This document shows, piece by piece, positions 10,876 to 20,368 of a DNA stretch of 64,000 nt. Position numbers and translations under genes: made by a program. The notes under the pieces are model-generated. The model did not search any database, was not told where the DNA came from, and saw nothing but the letters and a program-made list of their open reading frames with translations. Within the stretch, counting starts at the first letter, position 1. The number at the start of each line of letters is the position of its first letter. The DNA comes from an uncultured Spartobacteria bacterium (GTDB taxonomy: Bacteria; Verrucomicrobiota; Verrucomicrobiia; Chthoniobacterales; Terrimicrobiaceae): NCBI GenBank assembly GCA_937960895.1, contig CALCJD010000017.1, positions 52,177-116,176 of the forward strand, read 5' to 3'.

Positions 10876-12321
10876 ATGAAACGCCCATCCTGCACCCTTC
10901 CCAAAAAGACGGGACTTCCGGTCCTGCTCGCCCTGTCCTCCCTCCTCGGTCCCGTTTACGCCGGCCCGGAAACGCCCCTCGCCCCCGCCGAAGACGCCCC
11001 ATCCGCCCTTTCGGACTGGTGGAATGGCAAATATCTCACCGGAAACTGGTTCGGCGTTCGCGACACGCTGGCGGACCGCGGATTCAGGTTCGGCGGAAAA
11101 TACGAGGGGATCTTCTTCGGCGTTCTCGACAGCCAGCGCGGAGCGCGCGGCTTTTATGATCAGGAGATTGCCTTCAATGGGGAAGTCCACTTAGCAAAGC
11201 TGCTGGGCAGCGACGCTCTCGAAGGACTCTCCGGGTTTGCCGGTGTTCGCTGGCGTGATCCCCGCTCGAATTCCAATCCCAACTCCTTCGTGCAGTCCTC
11301 CAGCCTCTTTCAGCCGTCCAACAACCAATCCGGTACGCAGTGGCGGCTGACGACCTTCGGTCTCGCCTACACGACCCCGGAGCTCTTTGGGGTCGAAGAT
11401 TTCCTCACCCTGCGCGGCGGTTGGCTCCAGCCCCAGAAGGAATTCATCGACCAGCCCCTTTCGAAACTTTTTATCAACAATGCGGTGGAGAGCGCCAAGG
11501 GCATCGGCGGCAACATTCCGTTCTCTTCAAGCTTCTCGACCTGGGGCGGCACATTGGAAGTCAGGCCGGTGAAAAATTATTACGCAAAGGCCGGTCTTTT
11601 CATGGCCTATCCCAACGCCACTTCGTCGAGCAATCACGGCCTTGCCTTTGAAGGTTACGCGCCCGACATGTCGCTCAACGGGCTGATGGCGATGGCGGAA
11701 ACCGGCCTCACGCCCAAGTTCGGTCGGGCGGAACTGCCCGGCAAATACGCCATGGGCGGCTATTATTGGGGCAATCAGAAAAATTCCTTCAACGGCACCT
11801 CCAACTGGGGCCAGTATGGCTTCTATTGGCAGGCCGACCAAATGCTCTTCCGCGAATCCGCGCCGGAGGAACCCGCGCCGACGGCCAAAGGACCTTCCGA
11901 CGGCAAGTCGGCCGCGACGGGAAAAAGTTTCCAATCTCCGGTGGAAACGAAGGCTGCTCGTTCCAAGCAGGGCCTTTACGCCTTCAACCTCATCAGCTTC
12001 GCACCCAAGTACAACAACCTTTATCCCTTCTATTTTCAGTCGGGCTTGGTTTATGAGGGCCTCATCCCGACCCGCGACGCGGACAAACTGATGTTTTCCG
12101 TCGCGTATGGCTCCTACAGTTTCGAGAACATCCGGGTGCTGCAGGAAAGCGGCCGGGTGAACCAGCCGAATTATTCAATCGTGCTGGAATGGGACTACCG
12201 CCTGCAGATCAACAAATGGACCTATTTCCAGCCTTTCGTGCAGTATTTCATCCGGCCCAACGGCACCGGCGCTGTGAAAAACGCGGCGATCTTGGGCTTC
12301 GCCTACGCCGTCACGTTTTGA
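10876..12321 (+). CDS. Carbohydrate porin, OprB family
   Basis: 481 aa. A signal peptide (positively charged MKRP, a hydrophobic core, cleavage near VYA-GPE at about residue 30) is followed by the N-terminal block typical of OprB porins: LTGNWFGVRDTLADRGF, then GGKYEGIFFG. The protein ends in aromatic FAYAVTF with a C-terminal Phe, the usual outer-membrane beta-barrel end. It would let sugars diffuse through the outer membrane, which fits the trehalose/maltose genes upstream and the sugar permeases at the window start. A GTG at 10858 would add six residues before the signal peptide; the ATG gives a normal signal sequence. A hairpin followed by a T-rich run ends the unit. Confidence 0.88.
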   Translation: MKRPSCTLPKKTGLPVLLALSSLLGPVYAGPETPLAPAEDAPSALSDWWNGKYLTGNWFGVRDTLADRGFRFGGKYEGIFFGVLDSQRGARGFYDQEIAFNGEVHLAKLLGSDALEGLSGFAGVRWRDPRSNSNPNSFVQSSSLFQPSNNQSGTQWRLTTFGLAYTTPELFGVEDFLTLRGGWLQPQKEFIDQPLSKLFINNAVESAKGIGGNIPFSSSFSTWGGTLEVRPVKNYYAKAGLFMAYPNATSSSNHGLAFEGYAPDMSLNGLMAMAETGLTPKFGRAELPGKYAMGGYYWGNQKNSFNGTSNWGQYGFYWQADQMLFRESAPEEPAPTAKGPSDGKSAATGKSFQSPVETKAARSKQGLYAFNLISFAPKYNNLYPFYFQSGLVYEGLIPTRDADKLMFSVAYGSYSFENIRVLQESGRVNQPNYSIVLEWDYRLQINKWTYFQPFVQYFIRPNGTGAVKNAAILGFAYAVTF

Positions 12322-12352
12322 GGTGGGACACTTCCTTGGTAGCCTAGGGAGT

Positions 12353-12391
12353 CCGCCGCCGTGGAGCATCAGTCCCGGCGGCGGTTTCCTT
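12353..12391 (+). terminator. Putative intrinsic terminator after the porin gene
   Basis: CCGCCGCC (12353-12360) pairs with GGCGGCGG (12377-12384) across a 16-base loop and is followed by TTTCCTTT. It starts 32 bases past the porin stop. The T-run is interrupted, so efficiency is uncertain. Confidence 0.6.
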
Positions 12392-12432
12392 TCGGATTCG
12401 CCACCTGCGCCTCGGCGTGACATCATCGTTCC

Positions 12433-13176
12433 ATGCGAATGAATCATCCCGACGGCAAACGCCTGCTGGCCACCGTGCGCGACGGCGACTACGCGCACGC
12501 CGGGGAGGAAGAAGCCATCCACCTTCTTTGGGAGCGCCTGCCGAAAATTCCCCACCAGTCCTGTCTCGACGCCGGCTGCGGCCGGGGAGGCACCGCGGCC
12601 TTTGTGCAAAGCCACGGCTGGGCCACCGTCACCGGCATCGACATCGACGCCGAAAGCATTGCCGAAGCTTCCGCGCGCCATCCCGGCATTCCTTTTCATG
12701 CGTTCGACATCGCCCAAGCCGGTGTCCGCTTTCCGGAAACCTTTGACATCATTTACGCCTTCAACGCGTTCTACGCCTTCCCCGACCAATCCACCGCGCT
12801 CCGATCCCTTGCCGAGGCGGCCAGACCCCAAGCCGAACTCTGCCTGTTCGACTACGTGAATCGCGGTGGATTCTTCGACGACCCCTTTGCCAGGTTTCCG
12901 GAATCCGTCCTTTGGCAACCGATCAATCTTGACGTTTTTCCGGCGCAACTTGAAGCAAGCGGCTGGAAAATGACCGGGCGCCTGTTGCTGCACGATGCCT
13001 ACCGGCGCTGGTATGAAAATCTTTGCGGACGTTTCACCGCTCGGCGGGAAACCTTGCGCGCCGAATTTTCCGCCGATCTCGTCGAATACGCCATCGGCTA
13101 CTATCGCGCGATGCTCACCGCCATCGAAAACGGCGCTCTGGGCGGGGCCATTGTCTTCGCCGAGCGCGTGGCTTGA
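12433..13176 (+). CDS. Class I SAM-dependent methyltransferase
   Basis: 247 aa. Motif I of the Rossmann-like methyltransferase fold is clear at residues 45-53 (LDAGCGRGG), followed by the acidic residue at the end of strand 2 (Asp70 in GIDID) and the motif near FDIIYAFNAFYAF. The C-terminal third is a helical cap that probably binds the acceptor. The fold transfers a methyl group from S-adenosylmethionine; the acceptor (small molecule or other) cannot be inferred. It is followed after 31 bases by a BtpA-family gene on the same strand, possibly one transcript. Alternative start: ATG at 12439, two codons later. Confidence 0.8.
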   Translation: MRMNHPDGKRLLATVRDGDYAHAGEEEAIHLLWERLPKIPHQSCLDAGCGRGGTAAFVQSHGWATVTGIDIDAESIAEASARHPGIPFHAFDIAQAGVRFPETFDIIYAFNAFYAFPDQSTALRSLAEAARPQAELCLFDYVNRGGFFDDPFARFPESVLWQPINLDVFPAQLEASGWKMTGRLLLHDAYRRWYENLCGRFTARRETLRAEFSADLVEYAIGYYRAMLTAIENGALGGAIVFAERVA

Positions 13177-13207
13177 ACATCCGGGCAAAAGCTTTTATGA
13201 GCGCTTC

Positions 13208-14002
13208 ATGCTCAAGAAACCGCTTGTCGCCCGCGGCCGTCGCATCCTGATCGGAGTTGTCCACCTCGCTCCCCTCCCCGGATCGCCACGCTGGGCCGGT
13301 GACATGGACAAGGTTGTTCGCGGAGCCGTGAACGATGCCCGCGCTTATGAAGAGGGCGGCGCCGATGCCGTGGTGATCGAGAATTTCGGTGATGTGCCTT
13401 TCACCAAAACCGCTGTCGGTCCGGAAACCGTCGCGGCCATGGCGGTGACGGGCGCTTCGGTCCGGGACGCCGTCGGCGTGCCTGTCGGTTTCAACGTCCT
13501 GCGCAATGACGCGCTGTCCGCGCTGGCCCTGTGTGCGGTGTGCGGTGGGGATTTTCTCCGGATCAACGTCCTCTCCGGCGCGATGGTGACCGACCAGGGA
13601 GTGATTGAAGGAGATGCCCACACGCTTCTGCGCCAGCGCCGGAATCTGGCGCCACATGTCCAAATTTTCGCCGACGTTCTTGTCAAACACGCCTCACCCC
13701 TCGGCCAGATTCCCATCGAAATCGCCGCGCGCGACACCGCGGAACGCGGCTTGGCCGATGCGCTCATCGTTTCAGGCACCGGCACCGGCGATTCCGCGGA
13801 AATCGAAGACGTCCGGCGCGCCCGCACCGCCTGTCCCGAGGTGCCGATTCTGCTCGGCAGCGGCATCACCGCGGCCAACGCATCCACCTACATGGAGTTC
13901 GCCGACGGCGTCATTGTCGGCACCTCCGTCAAACGGGACGGCCGCCTGGCCAATCCCGTGGATCCCCAACGGGTCGAGGAACTGCGCAAGGCCATCGGAT
14001 AA
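13208..14002 (+). CDS. BtpA/SgcQ family protein
   Basis: 264 aa. The N-terminal IGVVHLAPLPGSPRW and later VVIENFGDVPF and the C-terminal GSGITAANASTYMEFADGVIVGT are conserved blocks of the BtpA/SgcQ family, a TIM-barrel fold. In cyanobacteria BtpA is linked to photosystem I assembly, but the family is wide in non-photosynthetic bacteria where the function is not settled; nothing here suggests photosynthesis. The start at 13208 is chosen because residues upstream are a shadow of the methyltransferase gene, whose stop lies 31 bases earlier. It converges with hrpA, leaving 26 bases between stops. Confidence 0.82.
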   Translation: MLKKPLVARGRRILIGVVHLAPLPGSPRWAGDMDKVVRGAVNDARAYEEGGADAVVIENFGDVPFTKTAVGPETVAAMAVTGASVRDAVGVPVGFNVLRNDALSALALCAVCGGDFLRINVLSGAMVTDQGVIEGDAHTLLRQRRNLAPHVQIFADVLVKHASPLGQIPIEIAARDTAERGLADALIVSGTGTGDSAEIEDVRRARTACPEVPILLGSGITAANASTYMEFADGVIVGTSVKRDGRLANPVDPQRVEELRKAIG

Positions 14003-14028
14003 CCCGTCCTTCCGACCGCGGGACCGAT

Positions 14029-17000
14029 TCACTTTTCGGTTGCCGTCAGCAAAGCCTCCAGCCGCGGGGCGGAAACCGGTTCGGCCGTACCGAGTTCCTG
14101 CGCAAAAAGGGAGACGCGGAATTCCTCCAGCAGCCAGCGATAGGCTCCGCGGTTTTTCTCCGGAGGCTCGCGCCGGACAAAAGGCTCCAACCTCCGGGCC
14201 TTCTCCGCATCACGCGCCGGATTTACCGCGGCCCGTTCCGCGCGAATCTGGAGCGCCCGAAGATAACGAGGAAGATGGGCGAGCCGGTCGGGGGGCGTCA
14301 CCGCGAGAAAATCCTCCGGTGCGAGGCGCTGCAGATCGGCCTCGAGTCCGGGATACCGATGTTTGGAAGCCAGGATGGCGCACCGCAACTCCCGAACCCG
14401 GTCGAAAAGATCCTTCACCTTTTGGACCAGCGCCGGCAGCTCCCGTCGCACGTCGTCAAGATGGCGACGGAAACGTTCCTCGTTGAGGGGCAGGAGCGGC
14501 CGCATCGGCAGCGCATTTTCGCGAATGTGTCGCAGGGCGGCCTGACGGTGCGAATCGGCATTCCCCCATCCTTCCGCAGACCCAACCTTGGCCCAGGCGT
14601 CCAGGGCCTGTCCCCATCCGCGAACCGTCGCCGGTTTCGCGGGGCGTCCCAACGTGCCGAGTTCCCTCTCCACCCAGGCAAAATCCTTGCGCAGCGCCCG
14701 TTCGGCCAGCCAGGCGATGGAGGCGGAGCTGGCTCGTTCGCGATCCTCCGGTTTGCGGAACAGGCGAATGGCCACGGTTTCGCCCTCCTTTTGCAGTCCA
14801 GGATATCCCAACACCGGCATCCCTGCGATTTCCTCCACGGGAACCTCCGCGGGGAGATCGCCGAAATTCCACACCGTCAATCCCTCGCGCTCAACGCGAC
14901 GGACGGCGGCCTCCCAGGCGCCGGAGCGCACCTCGCAGGTCTCGGCCGCCGCGCGCACCGCCTGCAGATCCCGTCCGGCCACGACGGTTCGGTTTTTCCG
15001 GTCCACCACCTCCACGCGCGGACGGAGATGGTCCGGCAGCTCCCGGCCGGCCCAATCCGCGGCGGTCACACGCACGCCAAACCGCCGGGTCAGGAAGCCG
15101 GCCAACTCCGAGTGAAAGTCCCCCGTCCCCGGCTGAAAATGTTCCACCACCTCGCGCACCTTGGGCTCAAGCGGATGCAGGGCTCTGCGCAGGGCTTTGG
15201 GAAGCGCGCGCAGGAGATGGCCGATCTGTTCCTCGCGAAGTCCGGGCACCAGCCAGGCGACCTGCGCATCACTCAGGGCGCCGGCGGCCGGCAGCGGAAC
15301 CCGCACGGTCACGCCGTCGCGTTCCTCTCCCGGCGTGTAGGCGTAGTGCAGGGGCAGCACGGTGTTGCCGAGGGCCACGGCGTCGGGAAAGGCGGCGCGG
15401 TCGAAGGCCAGTTCGCTCTCCTCGACGAGATCCTCCTCGCGGGCGAAGAGAAAATCCGGTTCGCGGGATTTCACGAGACGGTTGAGGTCGTGGAGGGACG
15501 ACACCCCTTCGATCCGCCGGGCATAGAATTCGAAAAATGCCTCGTCGAGATCGCGGATCCCCGAGGCGCGGCGTCGGGTGAGCGCGGTTTCGATTTTGTG
15601 GCGGAGCGCATGATTGGCCGCAAAAAACTTCAGTCCCACCGGAGTCTCCTCATCGAGCAGCGCGCCCCGGATGAAAAGCGCGGTGGCCTCGGCGGGATTG
15701 ATCCGTCCGTAATCCACCTTGCGGCGCGAAAGCTCCATTCCGTGCAGCAACACGCATTCGGTGACCAGCACGCGTCCCGCCCTGGCGTTCCAGTGGGGCT
15801 CGACGTAGCGGCGTTGACAGAGGTGCGCGCCGAGTTCCGCCGCCCATTCCGGCTGGATGCCCGCCACGGTGCGCGCAAACAACTGCGAGGTCTGGACGAT
15901 TTCGCCGACGGCAATCCACTCCGGCTGGCGGATTTTCTCCCCCGCGCCCTCCCCCCGTCCCTTCGGACGTTCCCTGCGCGCATACAACCCGGATCCGGGA
16001 AAGATCGTCACGAGGCGGTTGCCCGACGTCTTGTAGACGTTCCGGTCCTCACGCCGTGCGATCTGTCCCAGCAGACCGCTCAAGACGGACCGGTGCACCC
16101 CGTCGGCAATCGCCGGCCCGGGGGCGCGGGTCGGGGCCAGCGCCTCCCGTCCGGCCATCGCCTCGGAGAGCTGACGGTGAATGTCCCGCCATTCGCGCAT
16201 GCGCGCCACGGAGAGAAAATTTTTCCGGCAAAACCGGCGCAGGGCATTGGTTCCTCCTTCGGGCATGGCACGCCAGATGGCCAGCAGCGTGAGAAAATCC
16301 GAGCCTTCCTGAACGAAGGCGCGGTGTGCGGCGGCGGCGGCCTCCTGGGCGTCCTCCGGACGCTCACGCGGATCCGGAACACTCAGCCCGGCGGCAATGA
16401 CCAGCATTTCGGGAAGCACGTTTTCCCTGCGCGCCTGCAGCAGCATGCGACCGAGCGTCGGATCAACCGGCAGCCGCGCCAGTTCGACACCCAGCGGGGT
16501 GAGTTCGTTGTTTTCATCGAGCGCCCCCAGCTCGTGCAGCAACGCGTGGCCGGCGCGAATGGCCCGGAGGCCGGGCGGATTCAGGAAGGGAAAGGTTTCG
16601 ATGGCGCCGAGACGGAACGCCTTCACCCGCAGGATGACCTCGGCAAGATTGGTGCGCAGGATTTCCGGAACGCCGAAGCGGGGACGCGCGGCAAAATCCT
16701 CCTCGTCATACAGGCGGATGCACAAACCGGGTCCCAGTCGGCCGGCCCGCCCGGCGCGTTGATTGGCGCTGCTCTGCGCCACGGGTTCCACCGGGAGCCG
16801 CCGTGTGCGGGTCCGGGGATTGTAGCGGCTGATGCGCGCCAGCCCCGTGTCCACCACGGCGGTGATGCGCGGAATGGTGAGCGAGGTTTCCGCGATGTTG
16901 GTGGCGGCGATGACCCGCCGTTTGGGTCCGGGCGCAAAAATCCGCTGTTGTTCGGCGGCGGGCATGCGGCCGAAAAGCCCCATCACCTCAATGCCCGGAC

Positions 17001-17736
17001 CCAGCCGGTCCGCCAGCACCTCCTTCGCCTCGCGAATGTCGCGTTCCGTGGGCAGAAACACCAGCACGTCGCCGTCGGTTTCGATGAGGGCCTCCTCGGT
17101 GGCGGCCGCGACTTCGGTGAGCAGGTCGGACTCCCCGTCGTCTTCCCGGGGCGGACGATGGCGGATCTCCACCGGATGCGAACGTCCCGAAACCTCAATC
17201 ACGGGCGCACCGCCAAACGCCTTCGAAAACTCCGCGGTGTCGATGGTGGCCGAGGTGATGACCACCCGAAGGTCCGGACGCCGGGGCAGCACCTGTTTCA
17301 GATGGCCCAGGAGAAAATCGATGTTGAGCGAACGCTCATGCGCCTCGTCGAGGATGAGGATGGAATACTGACGCAGGAGCGGGTCGGAAGGGATCTCCGC
17401 CAGCAGGATGCCGTCGGTCATGAACTTCACCCGCGTGTCGCGCGCGGTGTCGTCCTGGAACCGGATCTTGCATCCGACCTCGCGGCCCCAGACCACGCCG
17501 AGCTCCTCCGCCACGCGCCGCGAGACGCTCAAGGCCGCCACCCTCCGCGGCTGGGTGCAGCCGATTTTGCCGCGTCGGTCCGCCAGCAGTTCCAGGCACA
17601 TCTTCGGGAGCTGGGTCGTTTTGCCGGATCCCGTTTCGCCGGCCACGATCACCACCTGATGCGCCCGGAGGGCGGACAGGATTTCCTCCCGTCGTGCGCT
17701 GACGGGAAGATCGGCGGGATAACGAAAGGTCAACAT
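14029..17736 (-). CDS. hrpA: ATP-dependent RNA helicase HrpA (DEAH box)
   Basis: 1235 aa, close to the 1300 of E. coli HrpA. Walker A GETGSGKT at residues 33-40, DEAH at 130-133, SAT motif (VVITSATID), and the QRAGRAGR motif VI of the second RecA domain near residue 335. These are followed by the helicase-associated domains and a long C-terminal region like the DUF3418 part of HrpA. The enzyme unwinds RNA and in E. coli is linked to stalled or collided ribosomes. Start ATG at 17736 is preferred over an upstream reading from 17790 because the family begins just before this residue. Convergent with the BtpA gene. Confidence 0.92.
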   Translation of the reverse strand: MLTFRYPADLPVSARREEILSALRAHQVVIVAGETGSGKTTQLPKMCLELLADRRGKIGCTQPRRVAALSVSRRVAEELGVVWGREVGCKIRFQDDTARDTRVKFMTDGILLAEIPSDPLLRQYSILILDEAHERSLNIDFLLGHLKQVLPRRPDLRVVITSATIDTAEFSKAFGGAPVIEVSGRSHPVEIRHRPPREDDGESDLLTEVAAATEEALIETDGDVLVFLPTERDIREAKEVLADRLGPGIEVMGLFGRMPAAEQQRIFAPGPKRRVIAATNIAETSLTIPRITAVVDTGLARISRYNPRTRTRRLPVEPVAQSSANQRAGRAGRLGPGLCIRLYDEEDFAARPRFGVPEILRTNLAEVILRVKAFRLGAIETFPFLNPPGLRAIRAGHALLHELGALDENNELTPLGVELARLPVDPTLGRMLLQARRENVLPEMLVIAAGLSVPDPRERPEDAQEAAAAAHRAFVQEGSDFLTLLAIWRAMPEGGTNALRRFCRKNFLSVARMREWRDIHRQLSEAMAGREALAPTRAPGPAIADGVHRSVLSGLLGQIARREDRNVYKTSGNRLVTIFPGSGLYARRERPKGRGEGAGEKIRQPEWIAVGEIVQTSQLFARTVAGIQPEWAAELGAHLCQRRYVEPHWNARAGRVLVTECVLLHGMELSRRKVDYGRINPAEATALFIRGALLDEETPVGLKFFAANHALRHKIETALTRRRASGIRDLDEAFFEFYARRIEGVSSLHDLNRLVKSREPDFLFAREEDLVEESELAFDRAAFPDAVALGNTVLPLHYAYTPGEERDGVTVRVPLPAAGALSDAQVAWLVPGLREEQIGHLLRALPKALRRALHPLEPKVREVVEHFQPGTGDFHSELAGFLTRRFGVRVTAADWAGRELPDHLRPRVEVVDRKNRTVVAGRDLQAVRAAAETCEVRSGAWEAAVRRVEREGLTVWNFGDLPAEVPVEEIAGMPVLGYPGLQKEGETVAIRLFRKPEDRERASSASIAWLAERALRKDFAWVERELGTLGRPAKPATVRGWGQALDAWAKVGSAEGWGNADSHRQAALRHIRENALPMRPLLPLNEERFRRHLDDVRRELPALVQKVKDLFDRVRELRCAILASKHRYPGLEADLQRLAPEDFLAVTPPDRLAHLPRYLRALQIRAERAAVNPARDAEKARRLEPFVRREPPEKNRGAYRWLLEEFRVSLFAQELGTAEPVSAPRLEALLTATEK

Positions 17737-17850
17737 GGCGGGCGGCGGAATAAAACACGGCCTGCGGCGCGCGCCAATCCGGAATGACACCCATCCCGGG
17801 CGGCTGACGCTCCGGCAACGCCTTCCTTCAAGCGGAGGTCCGCCTTCCCC

Positions 17851-18972
17851 TCAAGGCAGCGCCTTCTGCAAAAGGGCCGCCAGACGCCAGCCGGCCTTGG
17901 CGATTTGCTCCGAAATGACCTCACCCGCCCAATCCGCGTAGTCCTTTTCGTCGGGCATGATTTTCTCGCGGACAAACCCCGAGGCATACGTCACCCCGCC
18001 CCGTTCCCAGGGTTCGATACGCGAGTAATGCAGCCGGGCATGAGCCTCGCGCGCCACGGGCAGGATTTCGTCCGCCCAGCGTTCCGACCACAGGTACGGG
18101 TCCTCATTTTCCGCCGAATTCCATCCGGCCGGTTCGCGACGCACGAGATGGGCGGCAATCTCCGCCGGCGGAAAATAGGGGGCGTGATCGGGATTCTCCT
18201 TCCGGATTTCCGCTCCCAGGCGCGCGATGGCTGCGGAAGCCGCATATCGATCCCAGAAGGCATGCAGGGTCAATCTTCGATTGGGAGCGGGATCGAGCGG
18301 TTTTTTGAGGAAAAGAAAAAGCGTGTTGCCGCCCTGATCCTCAAGCGCATCAGGAACCACCTCGGGGTCCACCGGACGGCCCTCGAGGTCGAAATACTCC
18401 GCGCCCACATGCAGCGGCTGGTGAAGATCCCCCACATAATGCGCCAGGAGAACGACCGCCACCGGCTTGGTGATCCTGCGGGGATTGTCCTCCGGAATGC
18501 GTCCCTCCAACACCCCGAGGCAGTAGGGAATCATCTGAACCACGTCCCAGCGGGACCGACCATGTTTTCCCTGGCGATACGAGGTGTGCGGCAGGGGAAT
18601 GTCCGTGTAGTGAAACCAATGATGAGCCGGAACGGGATCCGAATCATCCTTCGAACGCAGGGTCTTGGCCGGCGGATTGGCCTCCCAGAATTCCTTGAGC
18701 TGCCTTTCGAGGGCCGGATTTTCCGGCAGGACAAATATGCCCGGCACCTTCGTCCCGTGTTTGTCCAGGGACTTGAGCTCATCGGGCAATGTCGCCGCCC
18801 GCGAGAGGGACATTCCGCCGAGCAACTCCGAAACCCGGGCTGCGGTGGGCGTTCCGGTCAGCCGCGCCTCGGCAATGGCGCCCACCAAGGCATGTCCTTC
18901 AAAGCCGAAGGCGAAGGACAGGGAACGGCTGCCAAGCAGAACAACAAACAACAAAACGACGAGCTTTTTCAT
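17851..18972 (-). CDS. Secreted S1/P1 family nuclease
   Basis: 373 aa. Signal peptide 1-21 with a good cleavage site (SFA-FG). The mature chain would begin FGFEGH, matching the N-terminal W-G-x-x-G-H of S1/P1 nucleases, whose first residue and His bind the zinc cluster. Later HHWFHYTDIPL and HYVGDLHQPLHVG supply the other expected zinc ligands (His, Asp, His, His). The family cleaves single-stranded nucleic acids and 3'-nucleotides outside the cytoplasm. Odd: the first mature residue is Phe instead of the almost invariant Trp. Since that residue binds zinc through its backbone, activity may persist. Divergent from the Rieske fragment. Confidence 0.83.
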   Translation of the reverse strand: MKKLVVLLFVVLLGSRSLSFAFGFEGHALVGAIAEARLTGTPTAARVSELLGGMSLSRAATLPDELKSLDKHGTKVPGIFVLPENPALERQLKEFWEANPPAKTLRSKDDSDPVPAHHWFHYTDIPLPHTSYRQGKHGRSRWDVVQMIPYCLGVLEGRIPEDNPRRITKPVAVVLLAHYVGDLHQPLHVGAEYFDLEGRPVDPEVVPDALEDQGGNTLFLFLKKPLDPAPNRRLTLHAFWDRYAASAAIARLGAEIRKENPDHAPYFPPAEIAAHLVRREPAGWNSAENEDPYLWSERWADEILPVAREAHARLHYSRIEPWERGGVTYASGFVREKIMPDEKDYADWAGEVISEQIAKAGWRLAALLQKALP

Positions 18973-19113
18973 GAACCTCTGGGTGCCGCTCGTCTCCCTT
19001 CGATTGCCCTCCGATCAACTACCGGCATGTCTGACATAGCAAAAACTCACCTAATTGCAAATCCGACAACATTTTACTTCCGCCGCACCCGCCCCGGCCC
19101 TAACGTTCGGGGC

Positions 19114-19452
19114 ATGTCCGTTTCGATCACCCACGACCGGGTGGCGCGCGCCGGATGGCATCCGGTGGTGCGTACCGAAACCCTCGAAACCGGCACCCTG
19201 CACGCCGTCCGGCTGCTGGAGGAAGATGTCCTCGTCTGGCGGGGGGCAAACGGACTGCACGCCTGGCAGGACCTCTGCATCCACCGGGGAGTGAAACTGT
19301 CCCTCGGCCGCGTGGAAAACGGTTGTCAGCTCCGCTGCCCATATCATGGCCGGACCTATGACGAGGACGGACGCTGCCTCCACATGCCGGCGCATCCCTC
19401 CCTGAAACCGCCGGCGCGGGCCCGGGCCGGGACGGCCGGACCGCGGGCATGA
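19114..19452 (+). CDS. Rieske [2Fe-2S] protein, apparently truncated
   Basis: 112 aa. Contains one complete Rieske cluster motif, CIHRG followed by CPYHG, with the WRGANGLHAWQD and LSLGRVENG context of Rieske non-heme iron oxygenase alpha subunits. The match continues through the DGRCLHMPAHP block and the PPAR residues, then turns into AGTAGPRA and stops just where the mononuclear-iron catalytic domain would start. No continuation is seen in the other frames of the 65 bases before the next gene. It is either a remnant of a ring-hydroxylase-type oxygenase or a stand-alone electron carrier. The start is chosen as the first ATG giving the Rieske fold; the open frame extends far upstream only as an antisense shadow. 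Confidence 0.65.
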   Translation: MSVSITHDRVARAGWHPVVRTETLETGTLHAVRLLEEDVLVWRGANGLHAWQDLCIHRGVKLSLGRVENGCQLRCPYHGRTYDEDGRCLHMPAHPSLKPPARARAGTAGPRA

Positions 19453-19516
19453 GGCGTGCAGGGTCCGTGTCATTGCGATTGTTGCGGACCCCTGACGCGT
19501 GTTAAGCTGAACAAAG

Positions 19517-20368
19517 ATGTTGCAACCGTGGATGATACCGGCGGATCTCGCGCCGGGCGACACCCGAAGCCTCGAACGGGACTGGAGCGGGCTGGTGCTT
19601 CATCGGGTGGAATCCGCGGACGACCCTCTTTTTGACCGGGCCTTCGGCGCGCTCTGGGCCGAATTTGGCGCCAGCGGAGAAGTGGAACAGGCCTCCGTCC
19701 TCGCACGGCGCATGTTGTGGACCGGCGGGACGATGACCAATGGGTGCGCGCTCCGGTACCGGCTGATGATTCTGGAATGCGACGGAAAAATTGCCGCGGT
19801 GCGCGATCACACCGCCATCGTGCGCGACGACCGGGAGGGTGCGGTGGTTCATCTTTCGCACAATCTGGTCATGCCCGAATGGCGCCGCACCGGTCTGGCC
19901 GGCTGGCTGCGCGCCCTGCCGATTCTCACCGCGCGCCGTTGTCTCGCCGCCCAGGGACGTCCGACGGACGGACCCATCACGCTGGTGGGGGAAATGGAAC
20001 ATCCCCGCCCGGACGATCCGGCGTCGCTCGTGCGCCTGAAGGCGTACGAAAAGGCGGGCTACCGCAAAATCGATCCGCGTCAGGTCAACTTCCTCCAGCC
20101 GGACTTTCACACCCCGGAGGAAATCGACGACTACGGCGGACCGCGTCCCATTCCGCTCTCGCTGGTCGTGCGGCGGGTGGGCCGTGAGGCGGAAACCGAA
20201 ATCACCGGCCGCGAGGTCCGGGACATCGCCGAATCCCTTTATCGCATGTATCGCGCCGGTTTCCGCGAAAAGGACATGATCCCTCTTTTTGCCTCGCTGG
20301 AATCCTATCCCGATCCGGAGGCCCGCATCGCCCTCCTTCCTCCCACCGCCGACGTCCGTCCCGCATGA
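19517..20368 (+). CDS. GNAT-like acetyltransferase (weak call)
   Basis: 283 aa. Not firmly recognised. Residues about 80-135 resemble the core of the GNAT fold: a strand (RYRLMILECDGKIAAVRDH), then HLSHNLVMPEWRRTGLAG, where R-R-x-G-x-A is close to the acetyl-CoA binding R/Q-x-x-G-x-G/A. The second half has no clear domain. The next gene (HDAC-like) starts on its stop codon (ATGA), so an acetyl-transferase/deacetylase-type pair made as one unit is conceivable, though not shown. The Rieske fragment ends 64 bases upstream. Confidence 0.5.
   Translation: MLQPWMIPADLAPGDTRSLERDWSGLVLHRVESADDPLFDRAFGALWAEFGASGEVEQASVLARRMLWTGGTMTNGCALRYRLMILECDGKIAAVRDHTAIVRDDREGAVVHLSHNLVMPEWRRTGLAGWLRALPILTARRCLAAQGRPTDGPITLVGEMEHPRPDDPASLVRLKAYEKAGYRKIDPRQVNFLQPDFHTPEEIDDYGGPRPIPLSLVVRRVGREAETEITGREVRDIAESLYRMYRAGFREKDMIPLFASLESYPDPEARIALLPPTADVRPA

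Noticed and set aside
13208..14002. BtpA as a sign of photosynthesis
   Set aside because: The family is widespread in non-phototrophs and no photosynthesis gene is in the window.
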